DNA from: an uncultured Ruminococcus sp.
Lineage (GTDB): Bacteria; Bacillota; Clostridia; Oscillospirales; Acutalibacteraceae
NCBI GenBank assembly: GCA_902776185.1
Contig: CACYPH010000015.1
Span: 1,048-48,222, forward strand
Reading direction: 5' to 3'
DNA: 47,175 nt
Positions 19,801 to 28,131 of the stretch are shown piece after piece (the first letter of the stretch is position 1; the number at the start of each line of letters is the position of its first letter). The notes beneath the pieces were generated by a model that made no database searches, was not told where the DNA came from, and saw nothing but the letters and a program-made list of their open reading frames with translations. The translations under genes were made by a program, and so were the position numbers.

Positions 19801-22800
19801 GCTGTTGGATCCAACTCAGCGCGGACGGGCGCCATCGATATAGAAGAGGGAAGTACGTTTGACGCTTACTCAAGTAACCTTTTGTTCGATTCCGTCAGGC
19901 TGACAGACAGCTCCTTAGCGAGCGGCGCCGCAGTAACATACCAATATATCAATAAAAACTATGAATACCATGCCGGGTTGACTCCTACATATGAATATTG
20001 GGATGGTACGACCCCTATTAATTCATACTATGGCGTTATTATCCCTCAGAGCATGGGAATCTACGATATCACCATGAATTCTGCCGGACACGGCTACGCA
20101 GCATGTGATGTCATTAAAGCGAAGAAGGGCACGAGGGTCGCTGTCAAAGCTTCACCGGATGACGGCTACCGCCTCGCTTATCTGACCGTCGCGGAAGATC
20201 ACGGGAGCACCTATAATGTATACGACACCGATTTCACCATGGTTCCCGATGGAGTGACAGTAACGGCAAACTTTGTCACCTATGTTGACCGCGTAGAGCC
20301 AACGATCGACTCGAATGGCGAATATATCCCCGGTACGGTCGAGCATTTTGTTCTCAACGGCAAGAATTATGCCGTCAAATCAAACGGCTGTATGGGCGAT
20401 CAGCTCGCCGATCTTTCTTTCTCGTATTTCAAATTCGATGATGTGGACGACTCGGATCTGGAAATCTACGGTTACACCGGACCTACCTCCGATCTGACAA
20501 AGCTCGAGATTCCCAAAACTTATCAGGGCAAAAAAATTACAACGCTCTACTTCGGCAATTCACTGGGCGCCAAGATGTCTACCCCGTATGAGGTGGTTCT
20601 GACCGAAAATGTAACTACGATCAAGTCGAGCGCCTTTTGGTATACGAGGATCGCAAAGGTTTCCGGCGATACCTCCGGACTCAAAGAGATCGGCAATGAA
20701 GCCTTTTCGTATAATCGAACCAGCGGTAACAAGCTGGATATACGGCTGGATTATCCCGGCGAGATCAAATGCTCCTCATACGCCTTTGAATATACAAATG
20801 TGACCGCACACTTAAAGCACGCCACTACGCTCAGCGGCAATCACGCTGCGCGGAGTCTGACATATGACTTCACCGACGAGCATCTCTGTGACGGTAATAT
20901 CACGTGGAAATGGAACAGCGGTTTTACCGCGGCGACCGCGACCTACACCTGCAGCGATTCGCGCTGCCGCAAGCAGGCTGCCGTTGACGCGACCCTGTCC
21001 GGATCATTCCAAAACAACGGTAATTGTACGATCACCGCGACGGTCGTCATCGACGGCGTAACCTACACCGACAGCAAGACAGTACAGTCGAGCACATTAT
21101 TCGTCGCTGCGACCGAGCCGTATATCAACGAAGAAGGCGCGTATATCCCCGGCAACGTCGCGCATTACGCGGTCGGTGATCGGTATTATGCCGCAAACGC
21201 GGACGGTTCCGTCGGCAGTGAGCTCAGCGACGTCAAGATCTCTTATTTCGATTTCGAAGGTGAAGACACGCTGAAGATCACGGGATATACCGGTCCCGTT
21301 ACCGACGGAATGGATCTCATGATCCCCAAGACCTACGACGGCAAGGCAATCACCATGCTGGGCAACGGAGAGAATAAGCTCTATGATGACGCCGGCAAAA
21401 CTGTCAACGTTTATTTGACCGAGAACATCTCTGTGATCAACTCATATTGCTTCAACATGATCAACGTGCTCACTGTCGCGGGCGACACCTCTAATCTGCA
21501 GGCAATCGGACAGGGGGCTTTTGCCGACAACAGCGAACAGCTCAACCTCTATCTCGATTATCCCAATACGATCCTCATCGCTTCCGATTGCTTTACAAAT
21601 ACAGATGTTGTCTTCCATATGAAGCACTCGGCGCGGTTCTGGTTGGATCTCACCGGTACGAAAAAAGTAACCTATGACTTCACCGACGACCATATCTACG
21701 GCGGACAACAGACCCCGACATGGGAGTGGGAGGATGACTATTCCGGCGCGACGGCAACGATGACCTGTACCGACAGCCGCTGTCAGCATAAAGAACTCTT
21801 TGACGCAACGATCACCAAAACCGACGCGCTTGACAAAACGACCTACACCGCCACTGCCGTGATCAACGGCAATACCTATACGGATGTTGTAGAAGTTTTG
21901 AAAACACAGCACACCGTCACAGTCACAGATTTGGCAAACGGCGCCGTCAGCGCTGATAAAGACGCAGCGTATGAGGGAGAGGAGATCACCCTCACGGTCA
22001 CTCCGGATGACGGCTACAAGCTCGAATCGCTGACCGTTACAGACGCGGACGCGAACAATATCCCTGTCAGCGGTCTGAGTTTCATTATGCCCGACAGCAA
22101 CATCACCGTCACCGCTGTGTTCAGGCAGACCGCCTTTGCGATCAACTACGCCGAGGCAGACGGCGGATGGGTGAGAGGCGTGTATTCCGCCGATGCGGGC
22201 GACACAGTAACGCTCAAGGTCATCCCCGCGAGCGGCTATGAGCGGGATACGCTGATCGTTAAAGACAGCAGCGATCAGGAAATCACCGTGACGAGTGATT
22301 CCTTCACTATGCCCGAGAACGACGTGACTGTCACCGCGACATTTAAAAAGAAAGATCTGAACATCACTTACAGTGAAAGTGAACATGGTACGATATCCGG
22401 CGCAAGTAAGGCGAAGTTCAACGACGAGGTCCCGCTCACCGTTACCCCCGACGAGGGCTATATCCTGTTTAACCTGTATGCCGAGACGGAGGAATGGGAC
22501 GATCCCGTCAACATCATCGACGGCAGCCTGATTATGGCAGACGACAATGTGATCGTCTATGCCGAGTTTGTACCTTACATCCCGATGCAGGAGCCGTATA
22601 TTGACGCGAGCGGCGCATATCACCTCGGCAATATCGCCTATGCGGACGCCGACGGCAGCTACTTCGAGGTCAAGGACGGCGTTGTCGGCGATTTGGTTGA
22701 GTCTGTCGACCTCAGTTACTTCGACTTTGCCCTCATCAATAACGATACCGAATATCGGATCAATTATTATACCGGTCCCACCGAGGATCTCAGCAGACTT

Positions 22801-24456
22801 GAGATCCCCAAGACCTTTAACGGCAAGCCGATCACCGTGCTGGGCTCCAGCGGCAGCGACGGATTCTATTCCGGTAAAAAGACACAGTTCGAGCTTGTGC
22901 TGAACGAGAACATCCGCGAGATCGGACCCTACACCTTCTATGTGTACTACGTCACCAAGGTCAGCGGCGATACCTCCGGTCTGAACAAGATCGACGACTA
23001 TGCGTTCTCGTGGGCAAACAGCCCGGGCGGCTATACCCTCGATCTCCAACTCGATTATCCGGGCAAGATCACGGTGGGCGCATATGTGTTCAACCATATG
23101 AACGTCACCCTGCGGCTGAAGCACGCGACGACGTTCAGCAAGACGACTTTCGGCGCACAAAAGGTGACCTATCAGTTCACCGACGCGCACAGCTACGGTG
23201 ATCCCAAGTGGACGTGGACGGACGACTACAGCTCGGCGAGCGCGACCTTTACCTGCACCGATTCAAGGTGCAAGCATCAGGAAACACCTGATGTGACGGT
23301 AACAGTCGATTACACCGGCGACAGTCATCTCTATACCGCGACGGCATCCGTGAACGGCAATACCTACACCGATACCGTGACCGAGGATCATACCTACGGC
23401 GATCCCGTCTGGAACTGGAGCGCGGATCACTCGTCGGCGACCATGACCGTTACCTGCACCAATGCAGCCTGTGCGCATGAAGAAACCGTCACCGCGACCG
23501 TAACGAGCGAGACGGAAGACGGCGTGATCACCTATATTGCCACCGCAGAGCATGACGGCGCCGTCTACACTGACATACAGACAGCATATACAGACGGCGT
23601 CGGCGCGAAACTCGTAGGTTATACGCTTTCGCTCGATGGCGACATCGGCGTCAACTTCTACATGGAGCTTGATAACAGCGTCGCAAACAGCGACACTGCC
23701 TATATGCGCTTTGAGATCCCGAGAAACGGCGAGCCTGATATCCAAACCGTCAACGTCAAGGACGCAAAGACGGTTACCCTGGGCGGCAAGACCTACTATG
23801 TGTTCAAATGTCAGGTTGCCGCTAAGGAAATGGCCTCACAGATCAAGGCGCAGATCATCGACGGCGAGAAGAAGGGTACGCCGTACACCTACTCTGTCAA
23901 GGATTACGCCGATTATCTGCTCGAGCATACCTCAGAAAGCGCCGAATACGAAAAAGCCGCTCCCTTAGTCAAAGCGATGCTCAACTACGGCGCGTATTCA
24001 CAGCTGTATTTTGACAAGAATCCCGATACGCTCGCAAACAGCGATCTGACTGATACAGAGAAAGCGCTCGACAGCGTCACAATCGATATTGATGATTTCG
24101 CTGTTGACAATCTCCCCAAGGGAGCGACCTTTGAGGGCGCGACGCTCTCGCTGAAATCCGAAACGACGCTTTCGCTCTACTTCAAGAGCAGCGAAACGCT
24201 TACCTTCACCTGTGACGGCTATACCGTAGAAACGGTAGAGTCAGGCAATTATCAGGTAGCGCGTATCAGGGGAATCAAAGCGAAGCATATCGGCAACAGG
24301 TTCACCCTGACCGTGAACGGCGGTACCGTCGTCTACAGTCCGCTCAACTATTGCAAGAATATGCTTGCAAACGAAGAATCAGACAAAAACCTGCAAAATG
24401 TTCTCAAAGCACTGTATCTGTATTGGCAGGCAGCCGATACCTACTTTTCTGAATAA
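16885..24456 (+). CDS. giant secreted multi-repeat surface protein (2523 aa)
   Basis: I use GTG 16885, 7 bases after AAAGGAG; an ATG at 16894 is 16 bases away. The signal peptide is KKSVSLLLSIVMILTMFTVLPVAVSAA. Two carbohydrate-binding-like beta domains start at GWYYVPADMTFNS and GWYAVTDDVTINS. A W-x-W/Cys-pair module recurs seven times (near 17746, 17986, 19075, 20878, 21688, 23190, 23390), with a core like WTWTDDYSSASATFTCTDSRC. A BspA-like leucine-rich module recurs three times (near 20284, 21103, 22579), each starting EPxIxxxGxYxxG and containing YTGP..DL..L.IPKT. InlB-B-like repeats (VTPDDGYKLESLTV, SFIMPDSNITVTAVF) lie near 20070, 21910-22560. A C-terminal domain of about 280 residues (GYTLSLDGDIGVNFYMEL to the end) is shared, as I recall, by many Ruminococcus surface proteins. 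No dockerin, LPXTG or transmembrane anchor is seen. Probably an adhesin or polysaccharide-binding protein. Confidence 0.85.
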   Translation: MKIMKKSVSLLLSIVMILTMFTVLPVAVSAATVSVEYLDANGDTQTVEANYLSSSSTFINPGWYYVPADMTFNSQLELKLSEYDDSTEFNLIIADGVTLTFADPTLGIWSEDAVTLNIYSQSRGTGKLKSKSGGNVISLTSEGAVFNFCGGTITAPDPYNEYEEYAQIFCSGDINIKGSVLNAGVYAGGALTISGGFINVPDLYSDTDITITGGTIEATDPDVNAINAGGTITLSLTDDTSSIRSTGYEGTVKITAYLTDGANLYNIGTVENNNTLANKTLRHAGHVHNFSPPTWVWDGYTSATATFVCSECGETVSHIAEGDAITARVVTEPTASSYGKTDYTATLIVIGKTYTNTKSRATHTGSHHYGDPVWEWDGYEAATLTLTCTVDGEVVTADATVTHETTSEPTYTAAGERVHTATATVDGAEYTDKQIESLPKTDRSVQVSYQNLSKQNKTVTAAKIVGDETTLTSGWYAVTDDVTINSRVYCDGNVNLILCDGAKCSSKYGIGMCDSSSLTIWAQSDGDNMGKLNIDQSGLYTAAIGADSVHYPNSNSFSVTINGGDLDLKGGYDDMVIGCIKGQSLTLTINGGDVYARSSGFSYRPTFGAEDTGNFAFYMTGGKVDVSHTDLYGRQPVIGASTESAKDAVISITGGELYANGPIGCYTSTHASLYFGWKSLDGCKIYSTMYTGKVTLLGGFTDGSTDYPKGEVSDPSVLDGKTLTPYCDHSRHTEPIWTWNTEGEITATAEYNCTDCWSDPHSINAPVTAEDHLFERRYSATVTVDGVEYTDRCATTFERSLDILIGGTYITKDNYNDVLGDGTVSYNYDTNTLTLNNANFNIARYGSFTAAGIRYNEKHDKPFHIVLKGENRIGNADCASDNMFIWMESASPGMTISGSGSLSIEFNGDSTYTYMYGIVTEVPLTIDGCQIDIYAAGYDLYKYGIRLVAEADGLSIKNNASVSISMYGSRSYAVGSNSARTGAIDIEEGSTFDAYSSNLLFDSVRLTDSSLASGAAVTYQYINKNYEYHAGLTPTYEYWDGTTPINSYYGVIIPQSMGIYDITMNSAGHGYAACDVIKAKKGTRVAVKASPDDGYRLAYLTVAEDHGSTYNVYDTDFTMVPDGVTVTANFVTYVDRVEPTIDSNGEYIPGTVEHFVLNGKNYAVKSNGCMGDQLADLSFSYFKFDDVDDSDLEIYGYTGPTSDLTKLEIPKTYQGKKITTLYFGNSLGAKMSTPYEVVLTENVTTIKSSAFWYTRIAKVSGDTSGLKEIGNEAFSYNRTSGNKLDIRLDYPGEIKCSSYAFEYTNVTAHLKHATTLSGNHAARSLTYDFTDEHLCDGNITWKWNSGFTAATATYTCSDSRCRKQAAVDATLSGSFQNNGNCTITATVVIDGVTYTDSKTVQSSTLFVAATEPYINEEGAYIPGNVAHYAVGDRYYAANADGSVGSELSDVKISYFDFEGEDTLKITGYTGPVTDGMDLMIPKTYDGKAITMLGNGENKLYDDAGKTVNVYLTENISVINSYCFNMINVLTVAGDTSNLQAIGQGAFADNSEQLNLYLDYPNTILIASDCFTNTDVVFHMKHSARFWLDLTGTKKVTYDFTDDHIYGGQQTPTWEWEDDYSGATATMTCTDSRCQHKELFDATITKTDALDKTTYTATAVINGNTYTDVVEVLKTQHTVTVTDLANGAVSADKDAAYEGEEITLTVTPDDGYKLESLTVTDADANNIPVSGLSFIMPDSNITVTAVFRQTAFAINYAEADGGWVRGVYSADAGDTVTLKVIPASGYERDTLIVKDSSDQEITVTSDSFTMPENDVTVTATFKKKDLNITYSESEHGTISGASKAKFNDEVPLTVTPDEGYILFNLYAETEEWDDPVNIIDGSLIMADDNVIVYAEFVPYIPMQEPYIDASGAYHLGNIAYADADGSYFEVKDGVVGDLVESVDLSYFDFALINNDTEYRINYYTGPTEDLSRLEIPKTFNGKPITVLGSSGSDGFYSGKKTQFELVLNENIREIGPYTFYVYYVTKVSGDTSGLNKIDDYAFSWANSPGGYTLDLQLDYPGKITVGAYVFNHMNVTLRLKHATTFSKTTFGAQKVTYQFTDAHSYGDPKWTWTDDYSSASATFTCTDSRCKHQETPDVTVTVDYTGDSHLYTATASVNGNTYTDTVTEDHTYGDPVWNWSADHSSATMTVTCTNAACAHEETVTATVTSETEDGVITYIATAEHDGAVYTDIQTAYTDGVGAKLVGYTLSLDGDIGVNFYMELDNSVANSDTAYMRFEIPRNGEPDIQTVNVKDAKTVTLGGKTYYVFKCQVAAKEMASQIKAQIIDGEKKGTPYTYSVKDYADYLLEHTSESAEYEKAAPLVKAMLNYGAYSQLYFDKNPDTLANSDLTDTEKALDSVTIDIDDFAVDNLPKGATFEGATLSLKSETTLSLYFKSSETLTFTCDGYTVETVESGNYQVARIRGIKAKHIGNRFTLTVNGGTVVYSPLNYCKNMLANEESDKNLQNVLKALYLYWQAADTYFSE

Positions 24457-24470
24457 GGGAGGTATTCCAT

Positions 24471-24599
24471 ATGAAGAAAGAAAAATATGAACGCACTGAG
24501 CTTGAAATGATCATATTTCAGACAGAGGACGTCATTATGGCAAGCAGTGGTATCGAATACGAGGAGGACGAATTACCGTTTGATCCCGCTAAACACTGA
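24471..24599 (+). CDS. small acidic peptide, 42 aa, unknown function
   Basis: Begins MKKEKYERTELEMIIFQTED and ends LPFDPAKH. A strong AAGGGAGG SD lies 8 bases before the ATG, and the gene starts 14 bases after the giant surface-protein gene, so it is very likely translated from the same message. Charged N-terminus, a short hydrophobic core (LEMIIF), the motif TEDVIMASSG and an acidic tail (EYEEDELPFD). There is no signal peptide and no Cys. I recall similar small Clostridial open frames with an F-x-T-E-D-V-I-x-x-S core but cannot name a family. A leader/core arrangement of a modified peptide is conceivable, but no modifying enzyme is encoded nearby. It could also be a small chaperone or regulator of its neighbour. 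Confidence 0.7.
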   Translation: MKKEKYERTELEMIIFQTEDVIMASSGIEYEEDELPFDPAKH

Positions 24600-24630
24600 T
24601 TCAAAACTCACCGAACAAGGAGAAACCAAC

Positions 24631-25404
24631 ATGAAGCGATTATTGATACTTTTACTTGCGATCGCCCTGATCGCGTCCCTGTGTGCCTGCTCCGATACGC
24701 AGGAGAAAGATTCTAAATCGAATGACGCCGTTGATGCGACGGAATCTGACGCGTTATTCACAACTCCCAGAGAGCGCCTCTCTCTGGACGCTCCCGATTC
24801 CCCTGAGTGGGTGACAAAGCTCGACGCCGCAAAGGACGCAAAACAGCTTTTCGTTGTAGCGGGCTATGAACGCTCCACCGCATGGATCTCCATGCATGAG
24901 AAGGATGCGAACGGCAACTGGAAAATGATCCTGTCTACCCCCGGCTTTATCGGCAAGGAAGGCTTAGGCAAGACCAAAGAGGGCGACGGTATGACGCCTG
25001 TCGGTACCTTCCGCTTCAACAAAGCCTTCGGTATTGCGGACGATCCGGGCTGTGCGATCCCCTATACAAAGGTTGATGATGATACCTACTGGTCAGGTGA
25101 CAACGACATCAACTATAATCAGATGGTCAGCATTAAGGATTATCCCGATCTCAAGGTGGACGACAGCGAGCATATCGTTGAGTATCAGTATGAGTACCGC
25201 TATTGTCTCAATATCAGCTATAACGAAGAAGGCAAGGCGGGCGCAGGCTCGGCGATCTTCCTGCACTGCTTCGGTGACAGAAAGCCCCGCACCGGCGGCT
25301 GTGTCGCGATCCCGGAGGAGCAGATGTATTTCGTGATGCAGCACGTCGATCCCGACTGTGTCGTCGTGATCGATTCAATGGAAAAGCTCGGCGCTGAATT
25401 CTGA
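24631..25404 (+). CDS. L,D-transpeptidase (YkuD-type) lipoprotein
   Basis: 257 residues. A lipoprotein signal MKRLLILLLAIALIASLCAC is followed by a short Ser/Asp linker, then PEWVTKLDAAKDAKQLFVVAG, the usual opening of YkuD/YbiS-type catalytic domains. Active-site region: HCFGDRKPRTGGCVAIPE with His212 and nucleophile Cys224. GMTPVGTF is the typical P-x-G-x-[FY] substrate loop. Such enzymes cross-link peptidoglycan 3-3 or modify wall-linked proteins outside the membrane. ATG 24631 is preferred for AAGGAGA and the signal peptide; the frame is open further upstream but overlaps the 42-aa peptide gene. Paralogue of 28959. The carboxypeptidase gene follows after 22 bases. Confidence 0.88.
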   Translation: MKRLLILLLAIALIASLCACSDTQEKDSKSNDAVDATESDALFTTPRERLSLDAPDSPEWVTKLDAAKDAKQLFVVAGYERSTAWISMHEKDANGNWKMILSTPGFIGKEGLGKTKEGDGMTPVGTFRFNKAFGIADDPGCAIPYTKVDDDTYWSGDNDINYNQMVSIKDYPDLKVDDSEHIVEYQYEYRYCLNISYNEEGKAGAGSAIFLHCFGDRKPRTGGCVAIPEEQMYFVMQHVDPDCVVVIDSMEKLGAEF

Positions 25405-25426
25405 TTCAATTGAGGGAGCGAAAAGA

Positions 25427-26479
25427 ATGAAAAAGTTATCGATTATCAGTTTATTGCTTTGCTTGTGTTTGACTGTCACAATGGTATTATCGGCTTGCGG
25501 TGACAACGAAAACACTTCGAAGTCCAGCCCTGACGAACCCGCGACACAAGCCGCTGAATCCGACGGTATCGACTATATGGCGCTTGTCAACAAGACCCAT
25601 CCGCTCCCTGATGACTGGGAGGAAAAGCTTGAGACCGTCCATATGACCAACTCCGTCGGCGACGATGTCGAAGTCGAGAAGAAGGCATATGACGCGTATC
25701 TTGAACTCAAAGCTGCTCTCGAAGCAGAAGATATCCATGTCGACCTCGATTCCGCCCGCAGGAGCGTTGCCGATCAGCAGAGGATCATGGACGAATTCAC
25801 CGAGGAATACGGCGCAGACTATGCCGCAAAGACCGTCGCAAAGCCCGGTTATTCCGAGCACCACACCGGTCTCGCGCTCGATCTGTATCTGATCATCGAC
25901 GGCAAAGATGTTGTCGAGAATGAGGATATGATCCAGTATACCGACATCTGGGCGAAGATCCACTCAAAGCTCGCCGATTACGGCTTTATCCTCCGCTATC
26001 TCGACGGCGAAGAGCATATCACCGGCTACGGCTACGAGCCGTGGCACATCCGCTATATCGACAATGTTGATACGGCGAAAGAAATCACCTCTAAGGGCAC
26101 CACATTCGAGGAATATCTCGGCGCATACACAGGCGGTGATGTCAGTATCGACTACGGCAACTCCGAAATCTATACCGAGGATGAACTCAAAGACGCTGTC
26201 ATCCAGATCAAGTGCAAATTCGCGTTCTGGGGCGATGTTGACCTCAAAAGTATCAAATATGCAGGCGACGAGGCTGTCACCGATGAAAACCTTAAGTGGA
26301 TGAACGAGCTTGCTCCCGATGCGAACTATACGCAGGTCGTAGAATTCCTGATGGACTTCCATACGCCAAAGGACGTCGGAGAAATGACCTTCAACGCTGA
26401 TTCCGATTACACGGATTACCAGTGGTGGCTTGCCCGCACCGCTGACGGCGGCTGGGAAGTTGTATCTTTCGGCTATTGA
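25427..26479 (+). CDS. VanY-type D,D-/L,D-carboxypeptidase lipoprotein (peptidase M15)
   Basis: 350 residues with a lipoprotein signal (MKKLSIISLLLCLCLTVTMVLSAC). The M15 zinc-peptidase core carries SEHHTGLALDL with ligands His145 and Asp152, and EPWHIRY with catalytic Glu204 and ligand His207. ARRSVADQQ is the equivalent of the SGYRS..Q motif, and RYLDGEEHITGYGYEPWH is typical VanY. It trims the terminal D-residue from peptidoglycan stem peptides at the cell surface. About 110 residues follow the catalytic domain (from GGDVSIDYG), an extension that I do not recognise and that ends in WWLARTADGGWEVVSFGY, similar to NTF2/DUF4878-like ends. SD GGGAG lies upstream. It sits between the two L,D-transpeptidase genes, so wall remodelling is the common theme. 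No VanR/S/H/A/X is present, so nothing points to glycopeptide resistance. Confidence 0.88.
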   Translation: MKKLSIISLLLCLCLTVTMVLSACGDNENTSKSSPDEPATQAAESDGIDYMALVNKTHPLPDDWEEKLETVHMTNSVGDDVEVEKKAYDAYLELKAALEAEDIHVDLDSARRSVADQQRIMDEFTEEYGADYAAKTVAKPGYSEHHTGLALDLYLIIDGKDVVENEDMIQYTDIWAKIHSKLADYGFILRYLDGEEHITGYGYEPWHIRYIDNVDTAKEITSKGTTFEEYLGAYTGGDVSIDYGNSEIYTEDELKDAVIQIKCKFAFWGDVDLKSIKYAGDEAVTDENLKWMNELAPDANYTQVVEFLMDFHTPKDVGEMTFNADSDYTDYQWWLARTADGGWEVVSFGY

Positions 26480-26557
26480 TATCTATCACTTTTGTAAAAC
26501 ACTTTATCATCAAGGCGAACCATTTTGCCTGAAATAATTTTCAAAGGAGACCATCTT

Positions 26558-26899
26558 ATGAAAAGAAAAATGATCAGCACACTCGCCCTGACGCTCTGCG
26601 TCCTGATGACCGTACTTTGCCTTGCTGCCTGCGGCGGCTCCAAGTCCGCTCTTGTCGGCACATGGGAGTCCGTAGAGGCGCCCGGCGCTTCGATCACCTT
26701 CAAGGCTGACGGCACCGGCAGTATGGATGCAAGCGGAATATCGGTTACATTCACCTATGAAGATAAGGACAATACCGTCAAGGTCATCAACGATCTCAAT
26801 AAAGAGCAAACGATCGTTTACGAATACACAATCGACGGCGACAAGCTCAGCTTGAAGGATAAAGATACAGAAACGACGCTCACTTATACCAAAAAGTAA
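26558..26899 (+). CDS. small lipoprotein, lipocalin-like beta domain
   Basis: 113 residues from the ATG at 26558, with AAAGGAG upstream. The signal and lipobox are MKRKMISTLALTLCVLMTVLCLAAC. The mature part is about 90 residues of short strands beginning SALVGTWESVEAPGASITFKA, continuing FTYEDKDNTVKV, YEYTIDGDKLSLKDKDTE and TLTYTKK. This G-T-W opening with alternating strands matches small lipocalin-like/DUF5640-like lipoproteins of Clostridia, which have no assigned function. The longer frame starting at 26525 lacks an SD and a signal peptide. Confidence 0.75.
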   Translation: MKRKMISTLALTLCVLMTVLCLAACGGSKSALVGTWESVEAPGASITFKADGTGSMDASGISVTFTYEDKDNTVKVINDLNKEQTIVYEYTIDGDKLSLKDKDTETTLTYTKK

Positions 26900-26902
26900 T
26901 CT

Positions 26903-26940
26903 AAGATCATAATCCCGACACGCGTCGGGATTATGATCTT
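26903..26940 (+). terminator. perfect 17-bp hairpin
   Basis: Arms 26903-26919 and 26924-26940 are perfectly complementary around the 4-base loop ACGC. The T-run is only TT plus the paired end, so it may end transcription on either strand less sharply than usual. It lies 4 bases after the small lipoprotein stop. Confidence 0.7.
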
Positions 26941-26979
26941 TGCAATGACAATGATTAATCCAAAGGACGGTATCACATT

Positions 26980-28020
26980 ATGCTAGGCTCATTCAAAGGA
27001 CCCGGATTCAAAATCATAGCGACTGTCTTAGCGCTGGTCGCGCTGGGAACAGGTTTCTACATGTCCTTCATCCGGTCAGCCGGATTTGTGGACGGAACTG
27101 CCACCATCATATCCATCGAGGAAGATCCCGATTACATCCACGACCCTGACAGCTTGAACGACGTGCAGTATATCGTGAAGGCGACCTACACGGTCGACGG
27201 CAAGGAATACACCTCGACGCTGAACTCCTACGATCCCTCCTATAAGGTGGGCGGCGAGGTCGCCATCAAGTACGATCCCAAGAATCCCGAAAAGATGACG
27301 TCGGGATTCGGTATCGGTATTGCCATTATGATTATCGGCGCAGTACTGTTGCTTATCATTATCTTCCTGACCGTAAAAAAGAAGGTTTCCGTCAAGAATC
27401 TCAAAGAAACGAACGGCGATCTTTCCTTTGCCCCCTCCGTAAAGGGTGAGGAACGCACGCTGTATTTCCTGACCGATATAGGGACAGCCAAGATCGGACA
27501 CCGCCTCGAGGATAGGAACCGCAGGGTGCTGTATGAAGCAAAGATGACGAAGTTCAGCCCGATGAGCGACTTCAAATTTGACTTCATCGACCATGAAAAC
27601 AACAAGACGACCCCTCACCTGATCGGTCACACAGAAGAGAGCGACTGGAATTCCCTGTTGATTGATAATAACTACACCTTTACCTTTGACGGCAAGGATG
27701 TATGGAAACAGCTCAGGGCGCTGGGCGTCAAGATAGACTCCCGCTTTGGTCAGGCTAAGGGCGTCACGCCTAGCTATACCATCAGCAAGGACGGCGAAGA
27801 ACTGGCGTATGCCGAGAACACAAGTCAGTATGTTCACGAGGACGACGCCGAAGAGCACAAGGTTGCAGGCAACATCCCCGTACAGGGCTTCTACCGTGTC
27901 CGTACAAAGGAAAAGAATCTTGATCTGCTGTTTACGATCTTGGTCGCAATGGCGCGTTCGGGAGCTAGCGATGAGCGAGGCGGCACCCGCAGGATGCTAT
28001 TCAACACCCTTAAAGGCTAA
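26980..28020 (+). CDS. membrane protein, DUF3592-like plus tubby/LURP-like domain
   Basis: 346 residues. A transmembrane helix about 10-30 (KIIATVLALVALGTGFYM) is followed by a DUF3592-like outer domain (ATIISIEEDPDY, YIVKATYTVDGKEYTS, GGEVAIKYDPKNPEKM), a second helix about 108-130 (GIAIMIIGAVLLLIIIFL), then a cytoplasmic beta-rich domain of about 200 residues (GDLSFAPSVKGEERTLYFLTD, RRVLYEAKMTKFSP, NNYTFTFDGKDVWKQL), which recalls LURP-one/tubby-like scramblase folds, and a short basic tail. The function is unknown. The fold guess suggests a membrane-lipid or signal-binding role. SD AAGGACGG lies 10 bases upstream of the start. Confidence 0.7.
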   Translation: MLGSFKGPGFKIIATVLALVALGTGFYMSFIRSAGFVDGTATIISIEEDPDYIHDPDSLNDVQYIVKATYTVDGKEYTSTLNSYDPSYKVGGEVAIKYDPKNPEKMTSGFGIGIAIMIIGAVLLLIIIFLTVKKKVSVKNLKETNGDLSFAPSVKGEERTLYFLTDIGTAKIGHRLEDRNRRVLYEAKMTKFSPMSDFKFDFIDHENNKTTPHLIGHTEESDWNSLLIDNNYTFTFDGKDVWKQLRALGVKIDSRFGQAKGVTPSYTISKDGEELAYAENTSQYVHEDDAEEHKVAGNIPVQGFYRVRTKEKNLDLLFTILVAMARSGASDERGGTRRMLFNTLKG

Positions 28021-28131
28021 CGCCGGTATCTGCGCGCACACCCTGATCAATGACTTTAACTGTACCAAGATCGTACAGTATATAGTAGAACATTTATCAT
28101 AATTCAAAACTGCTTTTAATCGGAGGTTATC

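Noticed and set aside
16885..24456. The repeated modules of the giant surface protein as a DNA tandem repeat or CRISPR-like array
   Set aside because: The repetition is at protein level with diverged DNA and irregular spacing, so it is module duplication within one gene.
24631..26479. Glycopeptide-resistance (van) cluster
   Set aside because: Only the VanY-like carboxypeptidase is present. There is no ligase, dehydrogenase, VanX or VanRS pair, and its neighbours are wall transpeptidases.
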